Part shown: positions 28,401-35,880 of the stretch, in pieces | Layout: the number at the start of each line of letters is the position of its first letter | Position numbering within the stretch: the first letter of the stretch is position 1 | Source: Candidatus Methylacidiphilales bacterium | GTDB lineage: Bacteria > Verrucomicrobiota > Verrucomicrobiia > Methylacidiphilales > CAZTYG01 | Direction: 5' to 3' | DNA: 64,000 nt | NCBI GenBank assembly: GCA_033875315.1 | Contig: JANRJG010000009.1 | Span: forward strand, 62,001-126,000 | Notes under the pieces: model-generated | The model's input: only the letters and a program-made list of their open reading frames with translations | What the model was told of the DNA's origin: nothing | The model's database searches: none | Made by a program: the position numbers and the translations under genes

Positions 28401-28967
28401 CACCTGTTGTTCCAGGTCGAGGCCGTGGTTGTGGACCTCGAGGTAAAAACTACCGGGCTCGAAGATTTGGCGGTAGTCATCGACGAGGCCCTGGGCGTCC
28501 TTCATCCGCCCCTGGAGGACGGCCTGGGCGATGTCGCTTTTCAGACAGGCGCTGGTGCCGATCAGCCCCTCGCGGTGGCGCTGCAGGAGGGCCTTGTCGA
28601 TGCGGGGTTTGAAGTAATGGCTCTCCAAGTGCGCGGCAGAGACCAATTTGAGCAGGTTGCGGTAGCCGGTCAGGTTGCGGGCCAGCAGGAGGAAGTGGAA
28701 GTTCGGGTCGCGTCCGTTGGCGGCCGGCGTCTTGTCCATCCGATCGCCGGGGGCCATGTAGACCTCGCAGCCGATGATCGGCTTGATCCCCGCCTTGGAG
28801 CAGCTTTGGTAGAATTCGATCGCCCCGAAAAGGTTCCCGTGGTCGGTCAAGGCCAGTGCGGGCATGCCAAACTCTTTTGCCCGCGCCACCAGATCCTTCA
28901 CCCGGCAGGCCCCGTCGAGCAGGGAATACTCGGTATGGACGTGGAGGTGGACAAATGGTGACGGCAT
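25437..28967 (-). CDS. dnaE: DNA polymerase III subunit alpha
   Basis: This 1176-aa replicative polymerase opens with the PHP domain ([32 protein letters not shown]). It continues with the polIII core, including the three-aspartate region [27 protein letters not shown] and [25 protein letters not shown]. A helix-hairpin-helix part and an OB domain ([20 protein letters not shown]) follow. The open frame extends upstream, but homology starts at the ATG at 28967. No proofreading domain is present, as usual for DnaE1. Confidence 0.97.
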   Translation of the reverse strand: [1176 protein letters not shown]

Positions 28968-29167
28968 CCCCGCCAATATGGAACACCCCCGGGCAAGGTC
29001 GAGAGGGAATCGAGCCGGCTGGACCGCCCCCCTCCGCCGGGATGGCCTACCGGCTGAAACTAACCAGCCACCAAGCACCATCATTCGGGCCGGGACGGGT
29101 GATTTTCCCGGCCCCTGAGCCCATCCGACTGCGCAACACCCTGCCCTGGAAGGATTAACGCACGTGA

Positions 29168-29196
29168 TTGACAGTGCGCGCGCCTTTTTATATTCT
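29168..29196 (+). promoter_or_regulatory. Sigma-70-type promoter of rpsU
   Basis: A perfect -35 TTGACA (29168-29173) is spaced 17 bp from TATTCT (29191-29196), within an AT-rich stretch. The rpsU ATG is 45 nt further on. Confidence 0.75.
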
Positions 29197-29240
29197 GAAC
29201 CTCCCTTGGATGCCAAGGGCGAGAGCGAGGTGATTCATCC

Positions 29241-29429
29241 ATGTCCGAAGTCAAACTGAAAAAAGGCGAGTCCGTCGACAAGGCACTCCGCCGACTGAAG
29301 AAGAAGCTGGACCGTGAAGGCACGATCCGGGAAGCCCGTGCCCGCCGGAATTTCGAAAAGCCGAGCGAGCGCCGTCGCCGCAAGAAAAAGGAGCCCAAGC
29401 TCAATTTCTGGGGCAACTTCAGCCTCTGA
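29241..29429 (+). CDS. rpsU: 30S ribosomal protein S21
   Basis: This 62-aa basic protein has the S21 pattern: [20 protein letters not shown], then [20 protein letters not shown] and an RRKKKEP tail. S21 sits on the small subunit near the anti-Shine-Dalgarno and aids initiation. It has its own promoter and terminator. Confidence 0.95.
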   Translation: MSEVKLKKGESVDKALRRLKKKLDREGTIREARARRNFEKPSERRRRKKKEPKLNFWGNFSL

Positions 29430-29449
29430 TCGTCCCGGACGATTTTCCC

Positions 29450-29488
29450 AAACCCGGTCCCGCGCAAGCAGGACCGGGTTTTTGTTTT
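29450..29488 (+). terminator. Rho-independent terminator of rpsU
   Basis: AAACCCGGTCC (29450-29460) and GGACCGGGTTT (29471-29481) form an 11-bp stem with a 10-nt loop, followed by TTTGTTTT. Confidence 0.92.
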
Positions 29489-29539
29489 GCGGGGGGGGTC
29501 CGTCGTTGACCCATTCCATGATTTTGCTACCGTCAAAGT

Positions 29540-29761
29540 ATGAAAGTGACTGTCGATATTTCAGAAAAAGATTTGCGGGATATCATGCGATTTTCCAAAG
29601 AAAAAAAGAAAGGTCCGGCGATCACCAAGTATCTCTGCGACAAACTGCAGTTGGAACGCCGCCGCGAACTGCTGCAGGAATTCGCCGAAGGACGCGCGCA
29701 CGTGGATTTCCCGAATTGGGAGGCCTATGAAAAAGCCCAGTGGACCGAGGCGCGGACATGA
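29540..29761 (+). CDS. Antitoxin of a PIN-type toxin-antitoxin pair
   Basis: This 73-aa protein begins MKVTVDISEKDLRDIMRFSK, a short strand followed by helices, as in ribbon-helix-helix-like VapB antitoxins. It is followed by an acidic and aromatic toxin-binding tail (AEGRAHVDFPNWEAYEKAQ). Its stop overlaps the start of the PIN gene, which is the usual arrangement for co-translated antitoxin and toxin. The exact family is uncertain. Confidence 0.7.
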   Translation: MKVTVDISEKDLRDIMRFSKEKKKGPAITKYLCDKLQLERRRELLQEFAEGRAHVDFPNWEAYEKAQWTEART

Positions 29762-30162
29762 CCCCCTGCATCCTCGATTCCTGTGTCTGGGTGGACCTCC
29801 AACGTCCGAAGACCCCGCCATCCCGAAGGCAGGAAGCCCTGAAATGGGCCTCCCAAGCGGAAGCCCTGACCTGTGAACCGGTGCTGTTTGAGCTGCGCTA
29901 TCTGGCCAGCCAGACACAGTCAGGTATCCTGGAAAAACTGCTCTCCACCGTGGTTTGCCTGCCCACGCCTCCCACACTGTGGAAAGAGGCCACGGATCTG
30001 GCCCAATCCTGTCGCAAAAAAGGCCTGATCGTCCCCCCGATTGATCTTTTGGTCGTGGCCTTGGCACGCCACCATGGTGTGGGTATCGTGACCTCGGATG
30101 CGCATTTCTCGGTCCTGAAATCCATCACGCCGTTCCCGCTCCACCTGTTGAAACACGCTTGA
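29758..30162 (+). CDS. PIN domain ribonuclease toxin (VapC-like)
   Basis: This 134-aa PIN domain protein has the first acidic residue in CILDSCVWVD, a Glu in TCEPVLFELRYL, and the C-terminal acidic pair in PPIDLLVVALARHHGVGIVTSDAHF. Such toxins cleave tRNA or rRNA when freed from the antitoxin. The ATG overlaps the antitoxin stop by ATGA. Confidence 0.85.
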   Translation: MTPCILDSCVWVDLQRPKTPPSRRQEALKWASQAEALTCEPVLFELRYLASQTQSGILEKLLSTVVCLPTPPTLWKEATDLAQSCRKKGLIVPPIDLLVVALARHHGVGIVTSDAHFSVLKSITPFPLHLLKHA

Positions 30163-30165
30163 ATC

Positions 30166-31083
30166 ATGCCCTCCCCGCTCGCCATCTCCACCTGCTGGAA
30201 TTCCGGAAGGCACCAGGACGGAAGGGCCATGCTGGAAGAATTGGCCGGCCTGGGCTTTGACACCGTGGAACTGGGCCATGGCGTCCGCTTCAGCCTCTGG
30301 CCCGGGGTGCGCGAAGCCGTCGATGCCGGGGTCGTGAAAATCTCTTCCCTGCACAACTTCTGCCCCCTCCCCATCGGCTTCACCCGCGCCAATCCAAACT
30401 GCTACGAATTCACCGACCCCCGCCCCAGCCGGCGACGACTCGCACTCCGGCACACTTTGGAAACGATCAACGCCGCCGCCTCGGTGGGGGCTTCCCGGGT
30501 CGTCCTCCACCTCGGCTCGACCGGCCAGCGGGAAGTCACCCCCCAACTCGAATCCGCCCTGGCCCGTGGCCGATGGGGCTCCCGTAAATTCGTCGCCGAC
30601 AAAATCGCCGCCCTGACCGCGCACGAACGCGCGGCCGCGGATCGCTGGCCCTGGGTCCGCGACGCCCTGCAAGAAATCGCCGTGCGGGCCCGCGAAAAAA
30701 ATATCCGCCTCGGCCTGGAATGCCGGGAGTCGGTCGAGGAATTTCCCATGGACCACGCCTGGGAAGGAATCTTCGCCGAATTGGGCACGGACTTTGGTTA
30801 TTGGCATGACTTCGGCCACGCCGCCCGCAAAGATGCGCTGGGGTGGATCGACCACCTGGGACATTTCCGCCGCATGGCACCCCGCCTGATCGGCTGCCAC
30901 ATCCACGATTTTATCCCGCCCGTCCAGGACCACCAGGCCTTGGGCTCGGGCACCATTCCTTTCGCTTCGTTCTGGCCCATCTTGGAGACCGACCCGGTCT
31001 TTGTGCTTGAACTCTCCCCCCGGGTTAAGGTTGAAGAGGTGCGCTTATGTCAGCAATGGTGGATAAAAAACGGACCGGAGTGA
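30166..31083 (+). CDS. Sugar phosphate isomerase/epimerase-like TIM barrel
   Basis: This 305-aa protein resembles the AP-endonuclease-2 superfamily of xylose-isomerase-like barrels. It starts with a strand LAISTCWNSG, and metal-ligand-type residues occur in GFDTVELGHGV, KISSLHNFCPL, VVLHLGST, RLGLECRES, YWHDFGHAAR, GCHIHDF and VLELSP. The substrate cannot be inferred. Its 3' end overlaps the next gene by 37 bp. Confidence 0.8.
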   Translation: MPSPLAISTCWNSGRHQDGRAMLEELAGLGFDTVELGHGVRFSLWPGVREAVDAGVVKISSLHNFCPLPIGFTRANPNCYEFTDPRPSRRRLALRHTLETINAAASVGASRVVLHLGSTGQREVTPQLESALARGRWGSRKFVADKIAALTAHERAAADRWPWVRDALQEIAVRAREKNIRLGLECRESVEEFPMDHAWEGIFAELGTDFGYWHDFGHAARKDALGWIDHLGHFRRMAPRLIGCHIHDFIPPVQDHQALGSGTIPFASFWPILETDPVFVLELSPRVKVEEVRLCQQWWIKNGPE

Positions 31084-32063
31084 ACTGGGCCCTCTGGGGC
31101 AAGATCCTGCTGACCGCCGGCATCCTGGGCTTTGTCGTGTGGAAAAACCGTACCAATGGCCCGGCCTTCCTGCGCGAACTGCAGGATGCCGACAAACTGT
31201 GGGTCGGCGCCGCCTTTGTTTGCGTCGGCTTGGGCATCTTCGGCACCTCGGTGCGCTGGAACCTCCTCCTGCGCATCCAGAAGATCCGCATGTCGTTCTT
31301 TGAAAGCTGGCGCCTCGGCATGGTCGGCACTTTCTTCAACAACTTCCTGCCCGGCTCCACCGGTGGCGATGTCATCCGCATTTTCTACGCGCTCAAGCAC
31401 GCCCCCGACCGCAAGCCCCAGGCCGTGCTCTCGGTGGTCATGGACCGCATCCTCGGCCTCATCGCCATCCTCTGCGTCACCATGCTCCTCCTGCCCCTGG
31501 GTTACAAACAGATCGCCTCCAACCACGATGTCCAGGTAACGGTCTGGCTTTTGGCGGTTATTCTGGCGTTGGCCGTTTCCGGTTTGCTCACCCTCATCCT
31601 GGTGCCGCTTTCGGTCATCCCCCCTTTCATCTCCCGCCTCTGGCCCCGGGTGCCCAAGCGCGAAGTGGTGGCCCGCCTCTACGAAGCCGTGGTCTCCCAC
31701 GGCCGCTCCGGCAAAGCCACCGCCGCCGCCCTGGCCGTCGTCCCCATCCTCCTCATCGGCTATTGCCTGGCCCGCAGCCTCCACCTCGACATCGCCATCG
31801 GTCCCATGACCATCCTCTTTGCCATCGTGCTTTGCGCCATGAGCGTGCCGGTCAGCCTGAGCGGGCACGGCATCCGCGAGGGTGCGTTCGCCCTGCTTTT
31901 CAAGGTCTTCGAAGTGACCCGCCAGGGAACCCCGGTGGGTGACGAGACCGCCCTCGCCTGTTCCACCCTCTTCCTCGGAGTCGGTCTGGTTTGGAGCCTG
32001 GCCGGGGGCGCCATATACCTTGGCTGGAGCCACCAAGCCAAGAAGGACCCCGATCTCACATGA
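31047..32063 (+). CDS. Flippase-like membrane protein (UPF0104/AglD family)
   Basis: This 338-aa polytopic protein belongs to the lysylphosphatidylglycerol synthase transmembrane-domain family. It shows about eight helices and the signatures NNFLPGSTGGDVIRIF and VMDRILGLIAI near the middle, with SLSGHGIREGAFALLF near the end. Members flip or transfer lipid-linked groups, but the aminoacyl-transferase domain is absent here. The stop overlaps the next start (ATGA). Confidence 0.85.
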   Translation: MSAMVDKKRTGVNWALWGKILLTAGILGFVVWKNRTNGPAFLRELQDADKLWVGAAFVCVGLGIFGTSVRWNLLLRIQKIRMSFFESWRLGMVGTFFNNFLPGSTGGDVIRIFYALKHAPDRKPQAVLSVVMDRILGLIAILCVTMLLLPLGYKQIASNHDVQVTVWLLAVILALAVSGLLTLILVPLSVIPPFISRLWPRVPKREVVARLYEAVVSHGRSGKATAAALAVVPILLIGYCLARSLHLDIAIGPMTILFAIVLCAMSVPVSLSGHGIREGAFALLFKVFEVTRQGTPVGDETALACSTLFLGVGLVWSLAGGAIYLGWSHQAKKDPDLT

Positions 32064-33415
32064 ATGCGGTCGACCCCCATCAGCCCAACCCTCCGCTCCG
32101 GTCCACCGCCGTCCAGATCGTACAAAAACTACAACAGGCCGGTCACACGGCCTACTTCGCCGGAGGTTGTGTGCGCGACGAACTCCTTGGCCGCACCCCC
32201 AAGGATTACGACATCGCCACCTCCGCCACCCCGGAACAGGTGCAACAACTCTTCGACCGCGTCACCGATCTCCAGGGCAAATCCTTCGGCGTCCTCCGGG
32301 TCATGAAGGGAGACCACGCCTTCGAAGTCGCCACCTTCCGCCACGACGGCACCTACCGCGACGGCCGCCGCCCGGAGTCTGTGACCTTCGCCACACCGGA
32401 AGAGGACGCACGGCGGCGCGACTTCACCGTCAACGGACTCTTCCTCGACCCCGTCACCGGCCAGGTCATCGACTTCGTGGGCGGGCAGGACGACCTGCGG
32501 GCGGGCCTTCTCCGCGCCATTGGCCGTGCCGAAGACCGCTTCCAGGAAGACCACCTCCGCCTCTTCCGCGCGGTGCGCTTCGCCGCCAACCTCGATTTCC
32601 AGATCGACCCCGCCACTTGGCAAGCCGTCCTGCACCTTTCCAACCTCGGCCGGGATCTGGCCCCCGAACGCGTCCGCGACGAACTGATCCGCTGCTTCAC
32701 CGGCCCGCACCCGCAACGCGCGCTCGATCTCCTGATGGAAAGCCGTCTCCTCGACTTCTGGATTCCGGAAATCCGGGAAATGATGGGCGTGGAACAACCG
32801 CCGCAATTCCACCCCGAGGGCGATGTCTACACCCATGTCCGCTTGATGGTCGGCATGCTCAAAGACGCCGACGTCGTCCTCGCCTTCAGCGTCCTCCTGC
32901 ACGACATCTCCAAGCCCGAAACCTACTTCGTCGACCACACCGGCCGCATCCGCTTCAACGAACACGAAAGCCGCGGGGCCCGCAAGGCCGAGGACATCCT
33001 CCGTCGCCTGCGTTTTTCCAACGAACAGATCGAGGCCATCTGCGCCTGCATCGCTAACCACATGGCCTTCAAGGATGTGCCCCACATGCGCGTCAGCACG
33101 CTCAAACGATTCCTGGCCCGACCGACCATGCCGGTGGAAATCGAACTCCACCGCATTGATTGTTCCGGCAGCCACAACGATCTGGAGATCTACGACCTGG
33201 TGAAACAGAAGCTGGAGGAATTCGCCCACGAGCCCCTCAAACCCGACCCCCTGGTCAACGGCAAGGATCTGCAAGCGCTCGGCATGGAACCGGGACGGGA
33301 GATGGGCAAAATCCTCCACCAATTGATGGACGAACAATTGGAAGGCCGTTTCCGCGACCGCGAGGCCGCCCTCAAACGGGCCAAAGCCCTCCTCCAATCG
33401 CTGGGCATCGGTTGA
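32060..33415 (+). CDS. CCA tRNA nucleotidyltransferase / poly(A) polymerase family
   Basis: This 451-aa class II nucleotidyltransferase has AYFAGGCVRDELLGRTPKDY then DIATSA (metal-binding DxD within the NTase fold), RRRDFTVNGLF, EDRFQEDHLRLFRAVRFAA, and a C-terminal HD-like region (FSVLLHDISKP, CACIANHMAF). It adds or repairs the 3' CCA of tRNAs, or acts as a poly(A) polymerase; sequence reading alone does not separate these. The ATG at 32060 overlaps the upstream stop. Confidence 0.9.
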   Translation: MNAVDPHQPNPPLRSTAVQIVQKLQQAGHTAYFAGGCVRDELLGRTPKDYDIATSATPEQVQQLFDRVTDLQGKSFGVLRVMKGDHAFEVATFRHDGTYRDGRRPESVTFATPEEDARRRDFTVNGLFLDPVTGQVIDFVGGQDDLRAGLLRAIGRAEDRFQEDHLRLFRAVRFAANLDFQIDPATWQAVLHLSNLGRDLAPERVRDELIRCFTGPHPQRALDLLMESRLLDFWIPEIREMMGVEQPPQFHPEGDVYTHVRLMVGMLKDADVVLAFSVLLHDISKPETYFVDHTGRIRFNEHESRGARKAEDILRRLRFSNEQIEAICACIANHMAFKDVPHMRVSTLKRFLARPTMPVEIELHRIDCSGSHNDLEIYDLVKQKLEEFAHEPLKPDPLVNGKDLQALGMEPGREMGKILHQLMDEQLEGRFRDREAALKRAKALLQSLGIG

Positions 33416-33450
33416 GAGACAATCGAAGTACCTAGCATGGAAAATGGAGA

Positions 33451-33460
33451 GTTGACCCCA
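33451..33460. repeat. TTGACCCC repeat, left arm
   Basis: GTTGACCCCA with downstream TTCATG is the inverse of ATTCATGGGGTCAGC at 33814-33825. The two arms bracket the AT-rich small ORF. Similar GGGTTGACCCC motifs occur at 144-154, 2691-2701 and 2959-2969. Confidence 0.55.
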
Positions 33461-33536
33461 TTCATGCTTCAAGAAGACATAGACCGTGAATTCTCAAGAT
33501 GGACAGAGTTCGTGAAGTTAAAAAGGGAGCTTTGCT

Positions 33537-33812
33537 GTGAAATTAAATGAGTATAGTATGCTGTTATGTTTAGCATTAGCTTTAATGCTTTTGGTTATTT
33601 TAACTAAATTACTATTTAAGAAATCGAATAAAGTTTTAGCTATTTGCGCTGGGCTGACCTCTTTTGCTGTAGGAAGTATTAGTATGTGTAATGTATGGTT
33701 TGGCTCGCAAAAATTTTCCGTAAATAATTTTGTTAATGACCTTGGTTTAATAGTAAGCGGAATCGCAATGATTGTCGGTTCTTGCATTGTGCTATCCTTA
33801 AGAAGAAAGTGA
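33537..33812 (+). CDS. Small AT-rich membrane protein, unknown
   Basis: This 91-aa protein is almost wholly hydrophobic, with three likely transmembrane helices (about residues 7-27, 32-52 and 65-86) and a RRK end. Base composition is far more AT-rich than its neighbours, which suggests foreign origin. It is bracketed by inverted TGACCCC repeats. AAAGGGAGC lies upstream of the start, with a spacing long enough to make the site uncertain. No family is recognised. Confidence 0.5.
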   Translation: MKLNEYSMLLCLALALMLLVILTKLLFKKSNKVLAICAGLTSFAVGSISMCNVWFGSQKFSVNNFVNDLGLIVSGIAMIVGSCIVLSLRRK

Positions 33813-33815
33813 TTC

Positions 33816-33828
33816 ATGGGGTCAGCCC
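33816..33828. repeat. GGGGTCA repeat, right arm
   Basis: ATGGGGTCAGCCC is the inverse of the arm at 33451-33460. It lies about 55 bp upstream of the decayed Y1 transposase, a position where such repeats commonly occur beside this transposase family (recollection, not tested). Confidence 0.55.
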
Positions 33829-33881
33829 TTGAAAATTGAATCACCTTGACGCCAACTTCCCCTCGCGGTTAGGTTCTCCGC

Positions 33882-34047
33882 ATGGCACGCAAGCCAAGAC
33901 TTGAATGGGAGGGAGCCTCCTACGATGTCTTCCTAAGACGGTGCGGAATGATCCTCCGGACTCTGAAAAGGAGCCGCTTCGCGGCAAAGCGCGATCATGG
34001 CCCGAGGCAACGAACGGACCCGGATCTTCGAAAGCAAGGCAAACTAA
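33882..34047 (+). pseudogene. Decayed Y1 (IS200/RAYT-like) transposase remnant
   Basis: The first segment encodes MARKPRLEWEGASYDV, matching the N-terminus of a large Y1 transposase group (MARKPRxExxGAxYHV). After about 65 bp of unrelated sequence, MARGNERTRIFE appears in another frame (33997-34047). That is the next motif of the same family (xMARGNERRxIF). The HUH motif and catalytic tyrosine are missing. It is a frameshifted, truncated remnant of a different subfamily from the intact RAYT at 12818-13267. Confidence 0.7.
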
Positions 34048-34203
34048 TACCAAATGGAATTGAGTAGGCGTAAAAGTGCCTTATGGGAGGGCGAAGCTCC
34101 TGGCTCCCCCGTAAGCATTCGGGGCTGAGCCGCCCTTGAAATAGAGACATCAAACCGGCTCGGCAGGAGCCTCGCCCTCCCGCATATTCTGTCGCTCAGT
34201 CAT
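34048..34203. repeat. BIME-type REP element, copy A
   Basis: Core arms GGGAGGGCGAAGCTCC (34085-34100) and GGCTCGGCAGGAGCCTCGCC (34157-34176) are inverted. Outer flanks (ACCAAATGGAATTGAGTAGG and TTCTGTCGCTCAGTC) match copy B at 44311-44449 in reverse orientation. About 22 bp (CTCCCCCGTAAGCATTCGGG core) is inserted in the left arm relative to the other copies, and similar sequence occurs at about 2980-3012. Confidence 0.8.
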
Positions 34204-34365
34204 TTTAATTTGGTTTTAAACCAAACACCACTGATTGAAGCGATTTCCACTCAATGGACGCGTTCTGCTCTTGTTTCTCTCATACCATTTTGTAGGGCGG
34301 CAGTCCCTTGTCGCCAGTTTCAACGAGCGGCGGCAGGGGACTGTCGCCCAGTCCATATGATTTGG

Positions 34366-34437
34366 CATGACTCGCTCTCGTGCTCGTTCTCTCCCATTCA
34401 TAGAGCATGAGAATGAGAAAGAGTATGAGAACGAGCA
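34366..34437. repeat. Imperfect inverted GAGAAC-type hexamer repeat
   Basis: CTCGTGCTCGTTCTCTCCCA (34376-34395) and the later ATGAGAATGAGAAAGAGTAT (34406-34425), then GAGAACGAG, form two inverted arms of degenerate hexamers. A related element lies at about 44260-44495, where it is split by a BIME copy. Confidence 0.6.
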
Positions 34438-34568
34438 GCTGAAGTTTCGTTCTGAAAAGGGGCAACGGGGAAAGGGTTCCCCATCTACAGGAAGCGTGGA
34501 GCGACTGCCTAGGGAAGCCAACCCTCCGCCCGGCCCGGCGGCTCGCCCGGGCGGGTTTCTGCGCTCGG

Positions 34569-35804
34569 TCAAACGCGGGCTGACTCAGGGATGAGGTTCA
34601 GCACTTCAATGCCGCGGAAGTTGTAGAGCTTGGCGATCGATTCCTCGATGACGTTGTTCGGGCAGGAGGCCCCGGCGGTGATGCCGACACAGATTTTGCC
34701 CGAGGGCAGCCAGTCGCGGGTTTCCACTTCCCGGTGTTGGTGCTGGTCGAAATGCCGGATGAGGGCCGGCGATTCCATCTGGCTGGCGTTCTTGATGAAG
34801 TAGGTCGGCAGCTTGGCCTCGCCCATTTCCGCCAAGTGGGAGGTGTTGGAACTGTTGTAGCCGCCGACGACAATCAGCAGGTCCATGGGTTCGTCGAGCA
34901 TGAGCTTGAGCGCGTCCTGGCGTTCCTGGGTGGCACCGCAGATGGTGTCGAAGAAGCGGAAATGTTCCTGCAGGGCCCCCTCGCCGTACCGGTCGACGAT
35001 GGCCTGCTTGATCCGGCGCTGCACTTCTTCGGTTTCGTTCCGCATCATGGTGGTCTGGTTGGCCACACCGACGAAGCGCAGGTGCTGGTCGGGGTCGAAG
35101 CCCGGGGAGTACGCACCCTCGAATTTCTTGAGGAATTCTTCTTTGTTGCCCCCCTTGCGGATGTATTCGCAGACGTAATCGGTCTCCCCAAGGTTGTAGA
35201 CGACGAGGTATTGGCCGCTGCTGTCATCGCCGAGGGCGCGGGAACTGGTGGCCATGGTTTCCTCGTGCCAGGCCTTGCCATGGATGATCGAAGTGACGCG
35301 CTCCTTGTGGTATTGCCGCACCCGGCGCCAGACGCTCATGACGTCGCCGCAGGTGGTGTCGACGAGGAAGCAATTGATCTCCTTGAGTTTTTCCATGGTG
35401 TCGACCGGGGCGCCGAAGGCGGGGACGATGACGACATCGTCCTCGGAAAGTTGGGAAAGGTCGTAGCCTTGGGGGCCTTTGAGGAGGGACTTGATGCCCA
35501 TGTCGGCCAACTGGTCGTTGACGTCCGGGTTGTGGATGATTTCGCCCAACAGGTAGATGCTGCGGTCGGTGAAGTGCTTGGAGGCGGCGTAGGCCAGATC
35601 GATGGCGCGTTCGACGCCATAACAAAAGCCGAAGGCCTTGGCCAATTTGACCGTCATGTCGGCGGCGGTCAGGCAGTGCCCGGAGTGGCGGATGTAATCG
35701 ACCACCCGGCTGCGGTAATGGCTTTCCACTTGGGCTTGGACGAGGCTCATGACCTCCGGGGTTCGGAGGTTGACACGACGGGCTTTGGTCTGAATTTCCG
35801 GCAT
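34569..35804 (-). CDS. ispH: 4-hydroxy-3-methylbut-2-enyl diphosphate reductase (long form)
   Basis: This 411-aa LytB/IspH protein catalyses the last step of the MEP isoprenoid pathway and holds a [4Fe-4S] cluster. Cluster cysteines fall in GFCYGVERA (C61), DTTCGDVMSVW and GASCPNNVIEE. LLGEIIHNPDVN, FDTICGATQERQDA and VGGYNSSNTSHL are family segments. Length and the N-terminal extension match the cyanobacterial/plant type rather than the approximately 315-aa E. coli type. It follows argF by 76 bp on the same strand. Confidence 0.95.
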   Translation of the reverse strand: MPEIQTKARRVNLRTPEVMSLVQAQVESHYRSRVVDYIRHSGHCLTAADMTVKLAKAFGFCYGVERAIDLAYAASKHFTDRSIYLLGEIIHNPDVNDQLADMGIKSLLKGPQGYDLSQLSEDDVVIVPAFGAPVDTMEKLKEINCFLVDTTCGDVMSVWRRVRQYHKERVTSIIHGKAWHEETMATSSRALGDDSSGQYLVVYNLGETDYVCEYIRKGGNKEEFLKKFEGAYSPGFDPDQHLRFVGVANQTTMMRNETEEVQRRIKQAIVDRYGEGALQEHFRFFDTICGATQERQDALKLMLDEPMDLLIVVGGYNSSNTSHLAEMGEAKLPTYFIKNASQMESPALIRHFDQHQHREVETRDWLPSGKICVGITAGASCPNNVIEESIAKLYNFRGIEVLNLIPESARV

Positions 35805-35880
35805 GGGACCAGTCTACCGCCTCCCCCCGGGGCGTAAAGGATTATGGAACGGGCCGGCCGGCAGGAGCCGGGGCATCGTT

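Larger units (their letters stand above)
33416..34568. other. Repeat-rich intergenic region with transposase debris
   Basis: The region holds a TTGACCCC-flanked AT-rich small ORF (33537-33812), a decayed Y1 transposase (33882-34047) and a BIME-type REP element (34048-34203). It also contains a long imperfect hairpin GGCGGCAGTCCCTTGTCGCC...GGACTGTCGCCC (about 34296-34351) and a GAGAAC/GAGTAT hexamer repeat (34366-34437). No other gene is seen. Confidence 0.65.
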
